The notes below the pieces were generated by a model. The model saw nothing but the letters and a program-made list of their open reading frames with translations. It was not told where the DNA came from and ran no database searches. This document shows positions 17,514 through 25,785 of a stretch of DNA of 32,944 nt, piece by piece. This DNA comes from Lachnospiraceae bacterium. GTDB taxonomy: Bacteria; Bacillota; Clostridia; Lachnospirales; Lachnospiraceae. How positions within the stretch are numbered: the stretch's first letter is position 1; each line of letters begins with the position of its first letter. The stretch spans positions 1 to 32,944 of the forward strand of contig JAILDL010000181.1 in assembly GCA_024689465.1 (NCBI GenBank), in the 5' to 3' direction. Both the position numbers and the translations under genes were made by a program.

Positions 17514-19293
17514 CCTTTAACCACTCTTTCTCATCAATGGTGAGGTAGGGAGAGATCTTCTTATACACCTCTTTATGGTAGGCGTTGATCCGCTCCACAT
17601 CCTTTTCCGTCAGGTATTTCTTATCCAGAGCTTCCCGGTCGATGGGGGCATAGGTCAACTGGTCAAACTTCATGAACTGACCGTCTCCGTTCTTTTCGGC
17701 CTTTCTTACCAAAATGATGTTCTCGGTACGGATACCGTATTCTCCCTCAATGTAAACACCGGGTTCATCAGATACGATCATACCCTCTTCCAGAACGGCT
17801 TCCACCATGTTGCCGGTGTAACGCCAGCGGATGTTCTGCGGTCCTTCGTGCACATTTAAGATATAGCCCACACCATGTCCGGTTCCGCATTTATAATCGA
17901 TGCCCAGCTCCCAAAGGGGCTCTCTGGCCAGTATATCCAGGTTCCGTCCGGTACAGCCGTACAGGAATCTGGCATTGGACAGCTGCAGACAACCGGCAGC
18001 GACCTTGGAGAAATGTTCCTTCATCTGTTCGGTGATCTCTCCTACCACGATGGTACGGGTCACATCGGTGGTACCGCCAAAGTAGGTTCCGCCGGAATCC
18101 ACCAGAAGCATACCCTTGGCCTTGACCTTGGCATCATGATCCGGTGTAGCCGCATAGTGCATCATGGCCGCATTGGCACCGTAACCGCTGATGGTGGGGA
18201 AGGATAATTCAATAAAGCCGTCCAGCTTTTCCCTTAAGTGATCCAGATGCGCAGCGGCGCTCATCTCGGTGATCTCCCGTTTTCCCACATTTTTCTTAAC
18301 CCAGTAGATAAACTTGGTCAGGGCTGCGCTGTCCCGAATGTATACATCCTTCAGATGCTTTAACTCAGTGGCGTTCTTAATGGCCTTCATCAGCTCGGTG
18401 GGGTTATTCTGCTCCACCAGTTCCGCCTTGGAAGAAGCCGCCTTATACAGGGCATAATTGACACATCTGCGATCTAAGAAGATCTTTCCCTTCACGGAGA
18501 GATCATTTAAATAGGGCAGGATCTCATCGTATTCCTTTAAGGAAACGCCGTTGTCCTTGAAATAACGGGCCGTCTTCTTATTCACCTCTTTGCTCTGTAC
18601 AAAGAGCACGATCTCATCCATGGTCAGGTACAGATAGGACAATGCAACGGGATTGCATTCGATATCCAGACCGCGGATGTTTAAAAGCCACATGATATCG
18701 TCCAGTTTGCTAAGAAGGAAAGCGGATGCGCCGGCCTTTTTGATCTGCTTGCGAACATCTGCTACCTTGGCAGAAAGGCTCTTCCCTACCAGATCATCGG
18801 ATAACACAAAGATCTCATGACAGGGAAGGGCAGGTCTGTCTGTCCAGAGCTGTCCGCCCAGATCCATTTCATAGCAGATCTTCACGCCCTTTTTTGTCAG
18901 CAGTTTTTCCAGGCCAAGGCCTGTAGCTGCATCCATGCAGCGTCCGTCAAAGGCAACCGTGTTGCCCTTCTTTGCATTTTTTACCAGATATTCGGGAAGC
19001 GTGGGAACCCCCTCTTCTCCCATACGGAACAGCGTAACGCCGGTTCCCTTTAATTCATCTTCCGCTTGGATAAAGAAACGGCCGTCGGTCCAAAGGCCGG
19101 CTTCCTGTTGGCTAACCACCAGAGTGGCGTTATCACCGGTAAAGTTGGAGAAATACTCTCTTACCTTAAAATGATCTGCCACATATTCGGATCCGTGGTA
19201 GTCGTCGGTAGGGATCAGATAAAAGTCCACACCCTCCTTTTCCATGGCTGCTCTCAGTTTCGTCAGTCTGCTTTTGATCGTTTTGTTTTCCAT
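17494..19293 (-). CDS. Aminopeptidase P family protein (Xaa-Pro aminopeptidase, M24)
   Basis: A 599-residue M24 metallopeptidase of the long, three-domain aminopeptidase P type. Two N-terminal creatinase-like domains (about 8-150 and 165-305) precede the pita-bread catalytic domain. The five metal ligands are seen: Asp399 in LLVDSGG, Asp410 in TTDVTRT, His473 in GTGHGVGY, Glu510 in SDEPGVYIEGEYG and Glu524 in RTENI. A C-terminal extension of about 60 residues is usual for this subfamily. It should remove an N-terminal residue in front of proline, in the cytoplasm. AGAGGAAAGGGG lies before the ATG. It is in an operon with thrC, a small membrane protein and an MFS transporter. Confidence 0.95.
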   Translation of the reverse strand: MENKTIKSRLTKLRAAMEKEGVDFYLIPTDDYHGSEYVADHFKVREYFSNFTGDNATLVVSQQEAGLWTDGRFFIQAEDELKGTGVTLFRMGEEGVPTLPEYLVKNAKKGNTVAFDGRCMDAATGLGLEKLLTKKGVKICYEMDLGGQLWTDRPALPCHEIFVLSDDLVGKSLSAKVADVRKQIKKAGASAFLLSKLDDIMWLLNIRGLDIECNPVALSYLYLTMDEIVLFVQSKEVNKKTARYFKDNGVSLKEYDEILPYLNDLSVKGKIFLDRRCVNYALYKAASSKAELVEQNNPTELMKAIKNATELKHLKDVYIRDSAALTKFIYWVKKNVGKREITEMSAAAHLDHLREKLDGFIELSFPTISGYGANAAMMHYAATPDHDAKVKAKGMLLVDSGGTYFGGTTDVTRTIVVGEITEQMKEHFSKVAAGCLQLSNARFLYGCTGRNLDILAREPLWELGIDYKCGTGHGVGYILNVHEGPQNIRWRYTGNMVEAVLEEGMIVSDEPGVYIEGEYGIRTENIILVRKAEKNGDGQFMKFDQLTYAPIDREALDKKYLTEKDVERINAYHKEVYKKISPYLTIDEKEWLKDVTRPL

Positions 19294-19314
19294 ATATTGG
19301 ATACCCCTTTCCTC

Positions 19315-19662
19315 TTACAGCAGATAATCCTGCTGGGCCTTGGTAGATGCCTTGGCATACCAGACCATGATGATTATGTACACGATCATCACCGGAAATT
19401 TGAACCACCAGATCCCGCCAAGGAAGGTCACATTGATCAGATCGCCAAAGCCGCACACAATGGATGCGATCCCGCAAACCAGAGTCTTTTTGAAGATGGC
19501 ATCAATAAAACCCTTGGGATCTCTGGCTGTTTCGATCTTTACATTCCGACCTACCAGCATATTGTTGGTGAGTTTTCCCGTTGCTTTCATGGTACAGACG
19601 ACCACCAGCACATACACGCCGATGATCACCAGAAAGATATCAAAAAAATCAAATGCTTCCAT
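19315..19662 (-). CDS. Small membrane protein of unknown function
   Basis: A 115-residue protein with hydrophobic segments at about 7-24, 64-80 and 84-102. The polar loop between the first two (LVGRNVKIETARDPKGFID, 36-54) is basic and acidic mixed. No family was recognised. The ATG at 19662 is preferred over the GTG just before it because GAGG sits six bases upstream. It is ten bases after thrC and 21 bases before aminopeptidase P, so it is co-transcribed with both. The reading frame is compact and has a ribosome site, which supports a real gene; the function is open. Confidence 0.8.
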   Translation of the reverse strand: MEAFDFFDIFLVIIGVYVLVVVCTMKATGKLTNNMLVGRNVKIETARDPKGFIDAIFKKTLVCGIASIVCGFGDLINVTFLGGIWWFKFPVMIVYIIIMVWYAKASTKAQQDYLL

Positions 19663-19672
19663 CACAAACCTC

Positions 19673-21154
19673 TTAAATGCCCAGAATACCTCTTACGGTC
19701 TTTTCCATATCCGCGGTCTCGCAAACCGTATCATGACGGACCGGAGCGGTGCGGATCTCTTCGATGGCTGCGGGAACCGGTACATTGGCGGTTTCGGACA
19801 GCTTATCGATGAGGTCAAAATCCTGCATGGAATCCAGAGCCGGATCAATGGCGCACATAACGCTTCTTGCAAACTTAAAGGGTGAAGCGGTGGATGCGAT
19901 CACGGTCTTTGTGGTATCCTTGGTTTCCTTACGATACTTATCGTAAACCGTTGCGGCAACAGCAGTATGGGTATCGATCACATAGCCGCAGGCATCGTAA
20001 ATACGCTTAATGGTGGCAGCTGTCTCTTCTTCGGAAGCATAGTTTCCGTAGAAATCCGCAAGACCTTTCCGCATGGACTCTGTGATCTCATATTTACCGT
20101 TTTCGGTTAAAGAACGCATAAAAGCGGTGTTCTTTTCCGCATCGTTTCCGGCGATGCGATAGATGAGGCGCTCTAAGTTGGAAGAGATCAGGATATCCAT
20201 GGAAGGAGAACTGGTCAGGATGAAATCACGATTCCGGTCATAAGCACCGGTTCCGAAGAAATCAAAGAGCACCTTGTTCTCATTGGATGCACAGATCAGC
20301 TTGTTTACGGGAAGTCCCATGTTCATGGCATAATATGCAGCCAGGATGTTTCCAAAGTTTCCGGTGGGAACCGTAATGTTGATCTTCTCTCCTTCTTCGA
20401 TCTCTTCGTTGCGAAGAAGCAGGGCGTAGGAATAGAAATAATAAACGATCTGGGGAACCAGACGTCCGATATTGATGGAGTTGGCAGAGGAGAACTGGAA
20501 GTGCGCCTTGTTCATATCTTCTGCAAGGGCTGCATTTCCGAACATCTTCTTTACGCCGGTCTGGGCATCATCAAAGTTTCCGGTAATACCCACTACAAAG
20601 GTGTTATCCCCCTTCTGGGTCACCATCTGCTTTTCCTGTACCGGGCTGACACCGTTCTTGGGATAAAAAACGATGATCCGGGTACCGGGAACATCTGCAA
20701 ATCCGGCTAGTGCTGCTTTTCCTGTATCACCGCTGGTGGCAGTCAGGATCACGATCTCGTTGTCGATGTGATTCTTCCTTGCTGCAGTGGTCAGCAGATG
20801 AGGCAAAATGGAAAGGGCCATATCCTTAAAGGCAATGGTCTTTCCGTGAAACAGCTCCAGATAATAGGTTTCATCCGCGGATACCAGGGGTGCGATCTCT
20901 TCTGTATCAAACTTGGCATCATAAGCCCGCTCAATACAGCCTTTCAGCTCTTCCTCGGTAAAATCCGTGAGATACAGCTTCATGACCTCATAAGCCAGCT
21001 GCTGATAGGACATATCGGCAATGGCCTTTAAGGAAAAATCCATTTTGGGGATGGATTCGGGAACAAATAAGCCTCCGTCGGGAGCGATACCTTTAAGGAT
21101 CGCCTGGGAAGCGGAAATACTGGTGTCTTTACTTCTGGTACTGGTATAGTTCAT
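19673..21154 (-). CDS. thrC: Threonine synthase
   Basis: A 493-residue PLP enzyme that converts O-phosphohomoserine to threonine. The N-terminal YTSTRSKD and GLFVPESIP are typical. The PLP lysine is Lys110 in GKTIAFKDMALSILP, and the phosphate-binding loops ATSGDTGKAAL and TGNFGNILAAYYA are present. The length fits the longer clade of bacterial threonine synthases. GGAAGG lies 10 bases before the ATG. It is probably first of the cluster thrC, small membrane protein, aminopeptidase P, MFS. No other threonine pathway gene is near, so this is a dispersed pathway gene. Confidence 0.97.
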   Translation of the reverse strand: MNYTSTRSKDTSISASQAILKGIAPDGGLFVPESIPKMDFSLKAIADMSYQQLAYEVMKLYLTDFTEEELKGCIERAYDAKFDTEEIAPLVSADETYYLELFHGKTIAFKDMALSILPHLLTTAARKNHIDNEIVILTATSGDTGKAALAGFADVPGTRIIVFYPKNGVSPVQEKQMVTQKGDNTFVVGITGNFDDAQTGVKKMFGNAALAEDMNKAHFQFSSANSINIGRLVPQIVYYFYSYALLLRNEEIEEGEKINITVPTGNFGNILAAYYAMNMGLPVNKLICASNENKVLFDFFGTGAYDRNRDFILTSSPSMDILISSNLERLIYRIAGNDAEKNTAFMRSLTENGKYEITESMRKGLADFYGNYASEEETAATIKRIYDACGYVIDTHTAVAATVYDKYRKETKDTTKTVIASTASPFKFARSVMCAIDPALDSMQDFDLIDKLSETANVPVPAAIEEIRTAPVRHDTVCETADMEKTVRGILGI

Positions 21155-21193
21155 GGCAAAACATCCTTCCTGTAAGCTCTGAAAACAATCGTA

Positions 21194-21222
21194 ATAATAA
21201 CATATTTATGCATGTTTTCCTA
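21194..21222 (-). promoter_or_regulatory. Possible promoter of thrC
   Basis: On the minus strand TAGGAA (21217-21222) is 17 bases from TATTAT (21194-21199), about 40 bases upstream of the thrC start. The -35 match is poor (three of six). No terminator separates thrC from the upstream gene, so readthrough from the GH25 promoter is also possible. Confidence 0.35.
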
Positions 21223-21226
21223 TAGC

Positions 21227-22084
21227 CTAGTTGCTGAATTTTCGCTGATAGATCGCTTTTCTTATCTTCACTTTTGAATAGATATCCGCATAGGCGGAGG
21301 GGGAAACCCCTTCCAGGAAGTTCTCCTGAAAGCTCTTGGTGCACCCGTTTCGCTTTAAAATATCCACCGCCTTGTTGTAAGCAATAGCCGCAGTGATCAG
21401 GTCCTCGTACACCCCCACCAGGAGCGTGCTTCTTTCATGGATCTTTACCCGGTAAACCGTGGATACACCCTCCGGCTCCTTTCGGACCCCGAAATACGGG
21501 TTGATGATCTCCAGATTTTCCGAGCGGAAATCCAGTTCGTCCCCGTTTCGGAATCGGTAGTCCTTCCCCTCCACTGCGTAGGGCTGGATATTAAACCGGC
21601 TAAGGAGGGATGTCTGCACCCCGAAATCATCCACAAACAGATGCCCGCCACGCTGCATGATCTTATGGGAACTGAAGTAAAACAGATCATCCAGATCAAA
21701 AGTCAGGATCTTCTTAGGCGTCAGGTAATAAAAGAAAAAACGCTTCCGCACAAAGATGGGATTGGGCGAATAAATATTGTTCAGTTTAAAGTTCAGGATT
21801 GAAACGTATTTATCAAAGGGAAGCGCCAGTCTGGAGGAATAATCTTCCACCGATGCATCCTTGGATGCGATCAGCTCTCTGGCTTCCGTATAGCATCTGC
21901 CGGCCTTCTTTTCCGTAGAAAAGCTTCCGAGAGAAATGTGCTTTCCCCGGAAAGTGACGGAAACCCGGTAATAAGTCTGCCCGTTTTTCTTAAGTGTTTT
22001 ATAAACACCCGGCAGGGATTTTTCTTTTCCTGCCGTTTTTTCTACCGCTTTTTCTGCTGTTTTTTCCGCAGCCTTTCGTGTCAT
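21227..22084 (-). CDS. AP2-like protein with a degenerate HNH-type core
   Basis: A 285-residue protein. The basic N-terminus contains a repeated EKTA/EKAV stretch (7-22). Residues 25-73 form an AP2-like DNA-binding module: PGVYKTLKKNGQTYYRVSV, then GKHISLGSFSTEKKAGRCY. A second, shorter copy lies at about 208-246 (YRVKIHERSTLLVGVYED, then AAIAYNKAVDIL). Between them, 147-196 looks like the HNH part of AP2-linked homing nucleases (VEGKDYRFRNGDELDFRSEN), but the catalytic histidines of the usual HHIDGN motif are absent. It is probably a DNA-binding protein without nuclease activity. The ATG at 22084 has GAGG five bases away; a TTG at 22108 with AGGAAGG is possible and would add eight residues. 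It lies 34 bases after the GH25 gene. Targets unknown. Confidence 0.75.
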   Translation of the reverse strand: MTRKAAEKTAEKAVEKTAGKEKSLPGVYKTLKKNGQTYYRVSVTFRGKHISLGSFSTEKKAGRCYTEARELIASKDASVEDYSSRLALPFDKYVSILNFKLNNIYSPNPIFVRKRFFFYYLTPKKILTFDLDDLFYFSSHKIMQRGGHLFVDDFGVQTSLLSRFNIQPYAVEGKDYRFRNGDELDFRSENLEIINPYFGVRKEPEGVSTVYRVKIHERSTLLVGVYEDLITAAIAYNKAVDILKRNGCTKSFQENFLEGVSPSAYADIYSKVKIRKAIYQRKFSN

Positions 22085-22118
22085 GTTCCCCTCTTCCCTG
22101 TTTGTCAAGATTCCTTCC

Positions 22119-23213
22119 TCACTTGGCCGTATAATCGATAAAACTGATATTCAGATCGGCATCCCCCGCGATACCGTCGATCTTGGCCTTCTTGGTATAT
22201 TGCCACATGGAGAAGCGGTAAGGATAATCCGGTATGTCCTCGGACTGGGACAGCCAGGTATCAAACTCCGTCAGGCGGGATAAGTCGATCTCCTTGATCA
22301 GCCACTGCTTGGAGCCGTAGAGCATTACATTGTACCCTGCATCCCGCACAGCAGAAAGAAATGTCCTGGCGATGGTGGTCTTCTCCGAACGGCTCAGATC
22401 CTCGATCCGGCTGTGGTCGTTATCAATGTATTCCATCACATAGGCTACGGGATACTGAATGTTATAGGAATGGAGCTGATCCAGGACCATTCTGGCTTCC
22501 TCTTCCGCTTCTTCTTCATTGATCGCCTGTGAATAAAAATACACACCCACCGACAGACCGGCATCCGAAGCACGCTTCATGTTCTCCGTGAAGTAATCGT
22601 CCAGGGATAACACGCCGGACTCATATCCCCGGGCACCCAGACGCACCATGACAAATTCCACGCCGGCCTTTTTTAACGCGTTAAAATCCACATAATCCTG
22701 ATACTTGGAGACATCCACTCCCATGTAGGAAGTCTTGCGGCCGTCCTCATAATATTTCATGACCACACCTTCCAGCACCAGCTTGGTAAAATCATAGCTG
22801 TTTTTGGACAGGTAATTGTTGATGGCGACCCACTCTTCACTGCCGTCGGCATAAGTGACCTTCGTATGCTGCCCGTCGGTGGAAGGGTCCTTTTTTTCCG
22901 GCGCGGAAGTGATCACTTCCTCTGTGGGCTCCTGGGTGGTTTCCTCCACTTCCGGATACATATCCCAGAAATCCAGGTCCTGTGCGGTTTTGCCGGAAGG
23001 ATCCGTCTGGATCGATTCTTCCTTCTGGGTAACCGTAGCCGTTACAGCAGGGTCTTGTACCTGCTTCTTTTTAAACAGGGTATTTCGATTGACATAGACG
23101 GTGAGCGCAAAGATCAGAATGATAAACAGGATCACAATGGTCAGCATACCGGCCATGGAGATGGATGAGCCAAGGTCGTTTTCGTAATCCGGATCTTCGT
23201 TGGGTAACTTCAT
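22119..23213 (-). CDS. Membrane-anchored GH25-family protein, atypical active site
   Basis: A 364-residue protein with a cytoplasmic start, one membrane anchor at 20-42, an acidic Thr/Glu-rich linker (55-115), and a GH25 (Cellosyl/lysozyme) domain from about 163 to the end. Family features are GVDVSKYQDYVDF (165-177), FVMVRLGARGYESG, VGVYFYSQA and MWQYTKKAKIDGIAG. The first active-site Asp is present (167), but the usual DxE pair reads VME (Val259-Met260-Glu261), so only the glutamate remains. It would lie at the outer membrane face facing peptidoglycan. It may be a weak or altered muramidase, or a binding protein. AAGGG lies eight bases before the ATG. It has its own promoter and is divergent from apbE. 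Confidence 0.88.
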   Translation of the reverse strand: MKLPNEDPDYENDLGSSISMAGMLTIVILFIILIFALTVYVNRNTLFKKKQVQDPAVTATVTQKEESIQTDPSGKTAQDLDFWDMYPEVEETTQEPTEEVITSAPEKKDPSTDGQHTKVTYADGSEEWVAINNYLSKNSYDFTKLVLEGVVMKYYEDGRKTSYMGVDVSKYQDYVDFNALKKAGVEFVMVRLGARGYESGVLSLDDYFTENMKRASDAGLSVGVYFYSQAINEEEAEEEARMVLDQLHSYNIQYPVAYVMEYIDNDHSRIEDLSRSEKTTIARTFLSAVRDAGYNVMLYGSKQWLIKEIDLSRLTEFDTWLSQSEDIPDYPYRFSMWQYTKKAKIDGIAGDADLNISFIDYTAK

Positions 23214-23229
23214 ATCTGCCCTTCTCCTG

Positions 23230-23238
23230 TGTTATAAT
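23230..23238 (+). promoter_or_regulatory. Extended -10 promoter of apbE
   Basis: TGTTATAAT at 23230-23238 is an extended -10 element (TGn directly before TATAAT). No good -35 box lies upstream, as is common for this type. The start site would be near 23245, about 78 bases before the apbE ATG. Confidence 0.5.
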
Positions 23239-23270
23239 CTCGATGAAATAAGGAAAATCCCTTCTTTACT

Positions 23271-23299
23271 AATTTAGCACGATTAAGCAGGGGATACAA
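23271..23299 (-). promoter_or_regulatory. Promoter of the GH25 gene
   Basis: TTGTAT (23294-23299) and TAAATT (23271-23276) on the minus strand are 17 bases apart, about 60 bases before the GH25 ATG. Its start site, near 23264, lies beyond the apbE promoter, so the two 5' ends would overlap. Confidence 0.55.
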
Positions 23300-23322
23300 T
23301 CAAAGGAAGGTACTTTTCACGC

Positions 23323-24387
23323 ATGTGCAACAAGGTAAACACAGCCTCCATCTTTCCTGGGATAGCGGCTCTTTTTATCCTATCGCTTCTGCCTCTTTTT
23401 CTGACGGCCTGCTCCAGAAGGCCGGATATCCAGCAGGGAAGCGGGATCTATTTTGATACAGCTGTTTCCATGACCGTTTATGCAACAGGCGATCCGAAGG
23501 AAGAAGTCCTTACCCAGTGTTTTTCCCTGGCTTCCTACTACGAAGATCTCTTTAGCAGGACCAAAGAAGGGTCTGATATCTGGAACATCAATCATGCGGA
23601 GGGAAAGCCGGTTTCCTGTAACGAAGAGACCATCACCCTCTTAACCTATGCCCTTACCATCGCGGATCAGACAGAGGGAAAGATCGATCCCACCATCGAG
23701 CCCCTGGCTGCCCTTTGGGACTTTTCTTCGGCTTCCTCGGCGCTGAAAAGCCACAGCCTGCCTTCGGAAGATGCCATACAAAGTGCCCTCTCTCACGTGG
23801 ATTACCACAACGTGGTGATAGCGGATGATACCGTCACGTTAACGGACCCACAGGCCGGACTGGATCTGGGCTTTGTGGCCAAAGGCTATATTGCCGACCG
23901 GATCCTGGACTATCTGAAGACACAGGAAAACGTATCCGGAGCCGTTATCAACCTGGGGGGAAATGTGGTGTTTTACGGGGAAAAGGACACCAAAAATCCC
24001 TTTAAGCTGGGGATCCAAAAGCCCTTTGCCGATACCGGAACGCCCCTCGCCACCGCAAGCTGGAAAAGATCCCCCGCGCATTCCCAGGCTTCCTTTGTGA
24101 CCAGCGGGATCTATGAACGGTATTTTATCTACGAAGACCAGTTATATCATCATATTCTGGATACCGGGACCGGCTATCCTGTCGTTCCGGATATCCAAAG
24201 TGTAACCATCTATTCGGATTCCTCCATGGAAGGGGATGCCCTCTCCACCACCTGTCTCATCTTAGGCGCAAAAGAAGGCCTCCGCTATATCGAATCCATC
24301 GACAATGCAGAGGCCTTATTTGTACTGGTAAACGGAGAGATCCGGACGACCTCCGGATTCCCCGCCTATGAACTTGTAAAAGATTAA
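23323..24387 (+). CDS. apbE: FAD:protein FMN transferase (ApbE lipoprotein)
   Basis: A 354-residue lipoprotein: a hydrophobic signal at about 10-27 ends in the lipobox LTAC with Cys30. The ApbE domain carries LGFVAKGYIAD (182-192), LGGNV (211-215), SGIYERYF (261-268), HILDTGTGYP (277-286) and an Asp at 305 (DALST), likely in Mg and FAD binding. ApbE uses FAD to attach FMN to a threonine of target proteins outside the cell membrane. RnfD and RnfG, encoded by the operon that converges on it, each carry a matching threonine motif, so they are the expected targets. The stop is six bases from the rnfB stop. AAGGAAGG lies about 14 bases before the ATG. Confidence 0.95.
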   Translation: MCNKVNTASIFPGIAALFILSLLPLFLTACSRRPDIQQGSGIYFDTAVSMTVYATGDPKEEVLTQCFSLASYYEDLFSRTKEGSDIWNINHAEGKPVSCNEETITLLTYALTIADQTEGKIDPTIEPLAALWDFSSASSALKSHSLPSEDAIQSALSHVDYHNVVIADDTVTLTDPQAGLDLGFVAKGYIADRILDYLKTQENVSGAVINLGGNVVFYGEKDTKNPFKLGIQKPFADTGTPLATASWKRSPAHSQASFVTSGIYERYFIYEDQLYHHILDTGTGYPVVPDIQSVTIYSDSSMEGDALSTTCLILGAKEGLRYIESIDNAEALFVLVNGEIRTTSGFPAYELVKD

Positions 24388-24393
24388 ATCCGA

Positions 24394-25188
24394 TCAGTGT
24401 CTCTTAACGATGGCCTTCTTCGGGCACTTCTCAAAGCAGGCACCGCACCCTGCACACTTCTCGGGATCGATGGTAGCGTTAAAGTCTGTTACCGTTACCG
24501 CATCGGACTGGCACTGCTTTACACACAGCTGGCAGCCGATACATCCCACTTCACACTTCTTCATGGTTTCCGGTCCCTTGTCCTTATTGGAGCAAGCTAC
24601 CATATAGGGTGTATCGTAAGGGATCAGGGAGATCAGATGCTTCGGGCAAACCTCCACACACTTACCGCAGGCCTTACAAGCTTCCGGATCTACCTTTGCT
24701 ACACCCTGGATCACATGGATGGCATCAAAGGGACAGACATCCACACAGGCACCATAGCCCAGACAGCCGTAGTTACAGCTCTTGGGACCGCCGTTGGGAA
24801 CGAAGGCCAGCATACGGCAATCCTGTACACCGCTGTATTCGTAATCCACCTTGGTCTTTCCGCAATCGCCTGCACAGGCTACGAAAGCAACCTTACGCTC
24901 AGCAGAGCCTGCTTCCACGCCCATGATCTCAGCGATCTTGTTTCCAACCGGTTCTCCGCCAACCACACAGGCATTGACCGGTGCTTCTCCTTTTGCAATG
25001 GCAGCAGCCAGACCGGAGCAACCGGGATAGCCGCAGCCACCGCAGTTATTACCGGGCAGGACTTCCAGAACTGCCTCTTCTTTTTCATTCACTTCCACCT
25101 TGAACTTCAAAGACGCGATACCAAGGAAGATTCCTACAAAAATACCAACGCCTCCGACGATCAATGTCGCGATCAAAATTCCGTTCAT
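24394..25188 (-). CDS. rnfB: Rnf complex subunit B (ferredoxin-type Fe-S protein)
   Basis: A 264-residue subunit that receives electrons from ferredoxin. The N-terminal membrane segment is at 5-26. A Fe-S domain follows with Cys49, Cys52, Cys57 and Cys74 (NNCGGCGYPGCSG). The rest holds several ferredoxin-like motifs, including CLGYGACVDVCP, CKACGKCVEVCP, CIGCQLCVKQCQ and CAGCGACFEKCP. It is the last gene of rnfCDGEAB; 18 bases separate it from rnfA, with AGAGAGG before the ATG. There is no terminator after it, since apbE ends six bases away. Confidence 0.97.
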   Translation of the reverse strand: MNGILIATLIVGGVGIFVGIFLGIASLKFKVEVNEKEEAVLEVLPGNNCGGCGYPGCSGLAAAIAKGEAPVNACVVGGEPVGNKIAEIMGVEAGSAERKVAFVACAGDCGKTKVDYEYSGVQDCRMLAFVPNGGPKSCNYGCLGYGACVDVCPFDAIHVIQGVAKVDPEACKACGKCVEVCPKHLISLIPYDTPYMVACSNKDKGPETMKKCEVGCIGCQLCVKQCQSDAVTVTDFNATIDPEKCAGCGACFEKCPKKAIVKRH

Positions 25189-25206
25189 GATATCCTCTCT
25201 CTCTTC

Positions 25207-25785
25207 TTAGAATGAGATTCCGGAGAATCCGCAGAATGCAATGGCCATCAGACCTGCTGTCAGCAGAACATGGGGCATACCCTGCAGAGGCTTGGGAATG
25301 TTGTTATATTCCATCTTCTCACGAAGACCGGCCAGCAGGATGATGGAGATGGTAAATCCCACTGCGGTGGCAAAACCGTTGGCCACACCCTTGCCAATGC
25401 TGTAATCCTTCTGTACGTTGGTCAGGGCAACACCCAGCACCGCACAGTTGGTGGTGATCAGAGGAAGGTATACACCCAGGGAGTTATACAGAGAAACCAC
25501 ATATTTCTTCAGGAACATCTCCACAAACTGAACCAGTGCGGCGATGATCAAAATGAAGACAATGGTCTGCAGATAACTGATCCCCAGCGGTAACAACAGG
25601 AATTTATAGATCACACCGGTTACAAAGGAGGAAATGGTGATAACAAAGATTACCGCCACACCCATACCGGTTGCGGTCTCTGTCTTCTTGGAAACACCCA
25701 GGAAGGGACACAGACCCAGGAACTGACTCAGGACAACGTTGCTGATCAGAGAAGAGCCGATCAGGATCGCAATATATTCACCCAT
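25207..25785 (-). CDS. rnfA: Rnf complex subunit A
   Basis: A 192-residue integral membrane subunit with about six segments. Cys26 in GLCPFLGV and Cys114 in TNCAVLGVAL are the conserved cysteines which, with the pair in RnfE, are understood to hold an iron-sulfur centre within the membrane. The start ATG overlaps the rnfE stop by one base (TAATG), with GGAGGAG upstream inside rnfE, so translation is coupled. Length and sequence are typical. Confidence 0.97.
   Translation of the reverse strand: MGEYIAILIGSSLISNVVLSQFLGLCPFLGVSKKTETATGMGVAVIFVITISSFVTGVIYKFLLLPLGISYLQTIVFILIIAALVQFVEMFLKKYVVSLYNSLGVYLPLITTNCAVLGVALTNVQKDYSIGKGVANGFATAVGFTISIILLAGLREKMEYNNIPKPLQGMPHVLLTAGLMAIAFCGFSGISF

Noticed and set aside
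24397-25215. Long plus-strand open frame (272 residues) opposite rnfB
   Set aside because: It overlaps almost all of rnfB, whose ferredoxin motifs are unmistakable; the opposite product has no family features.
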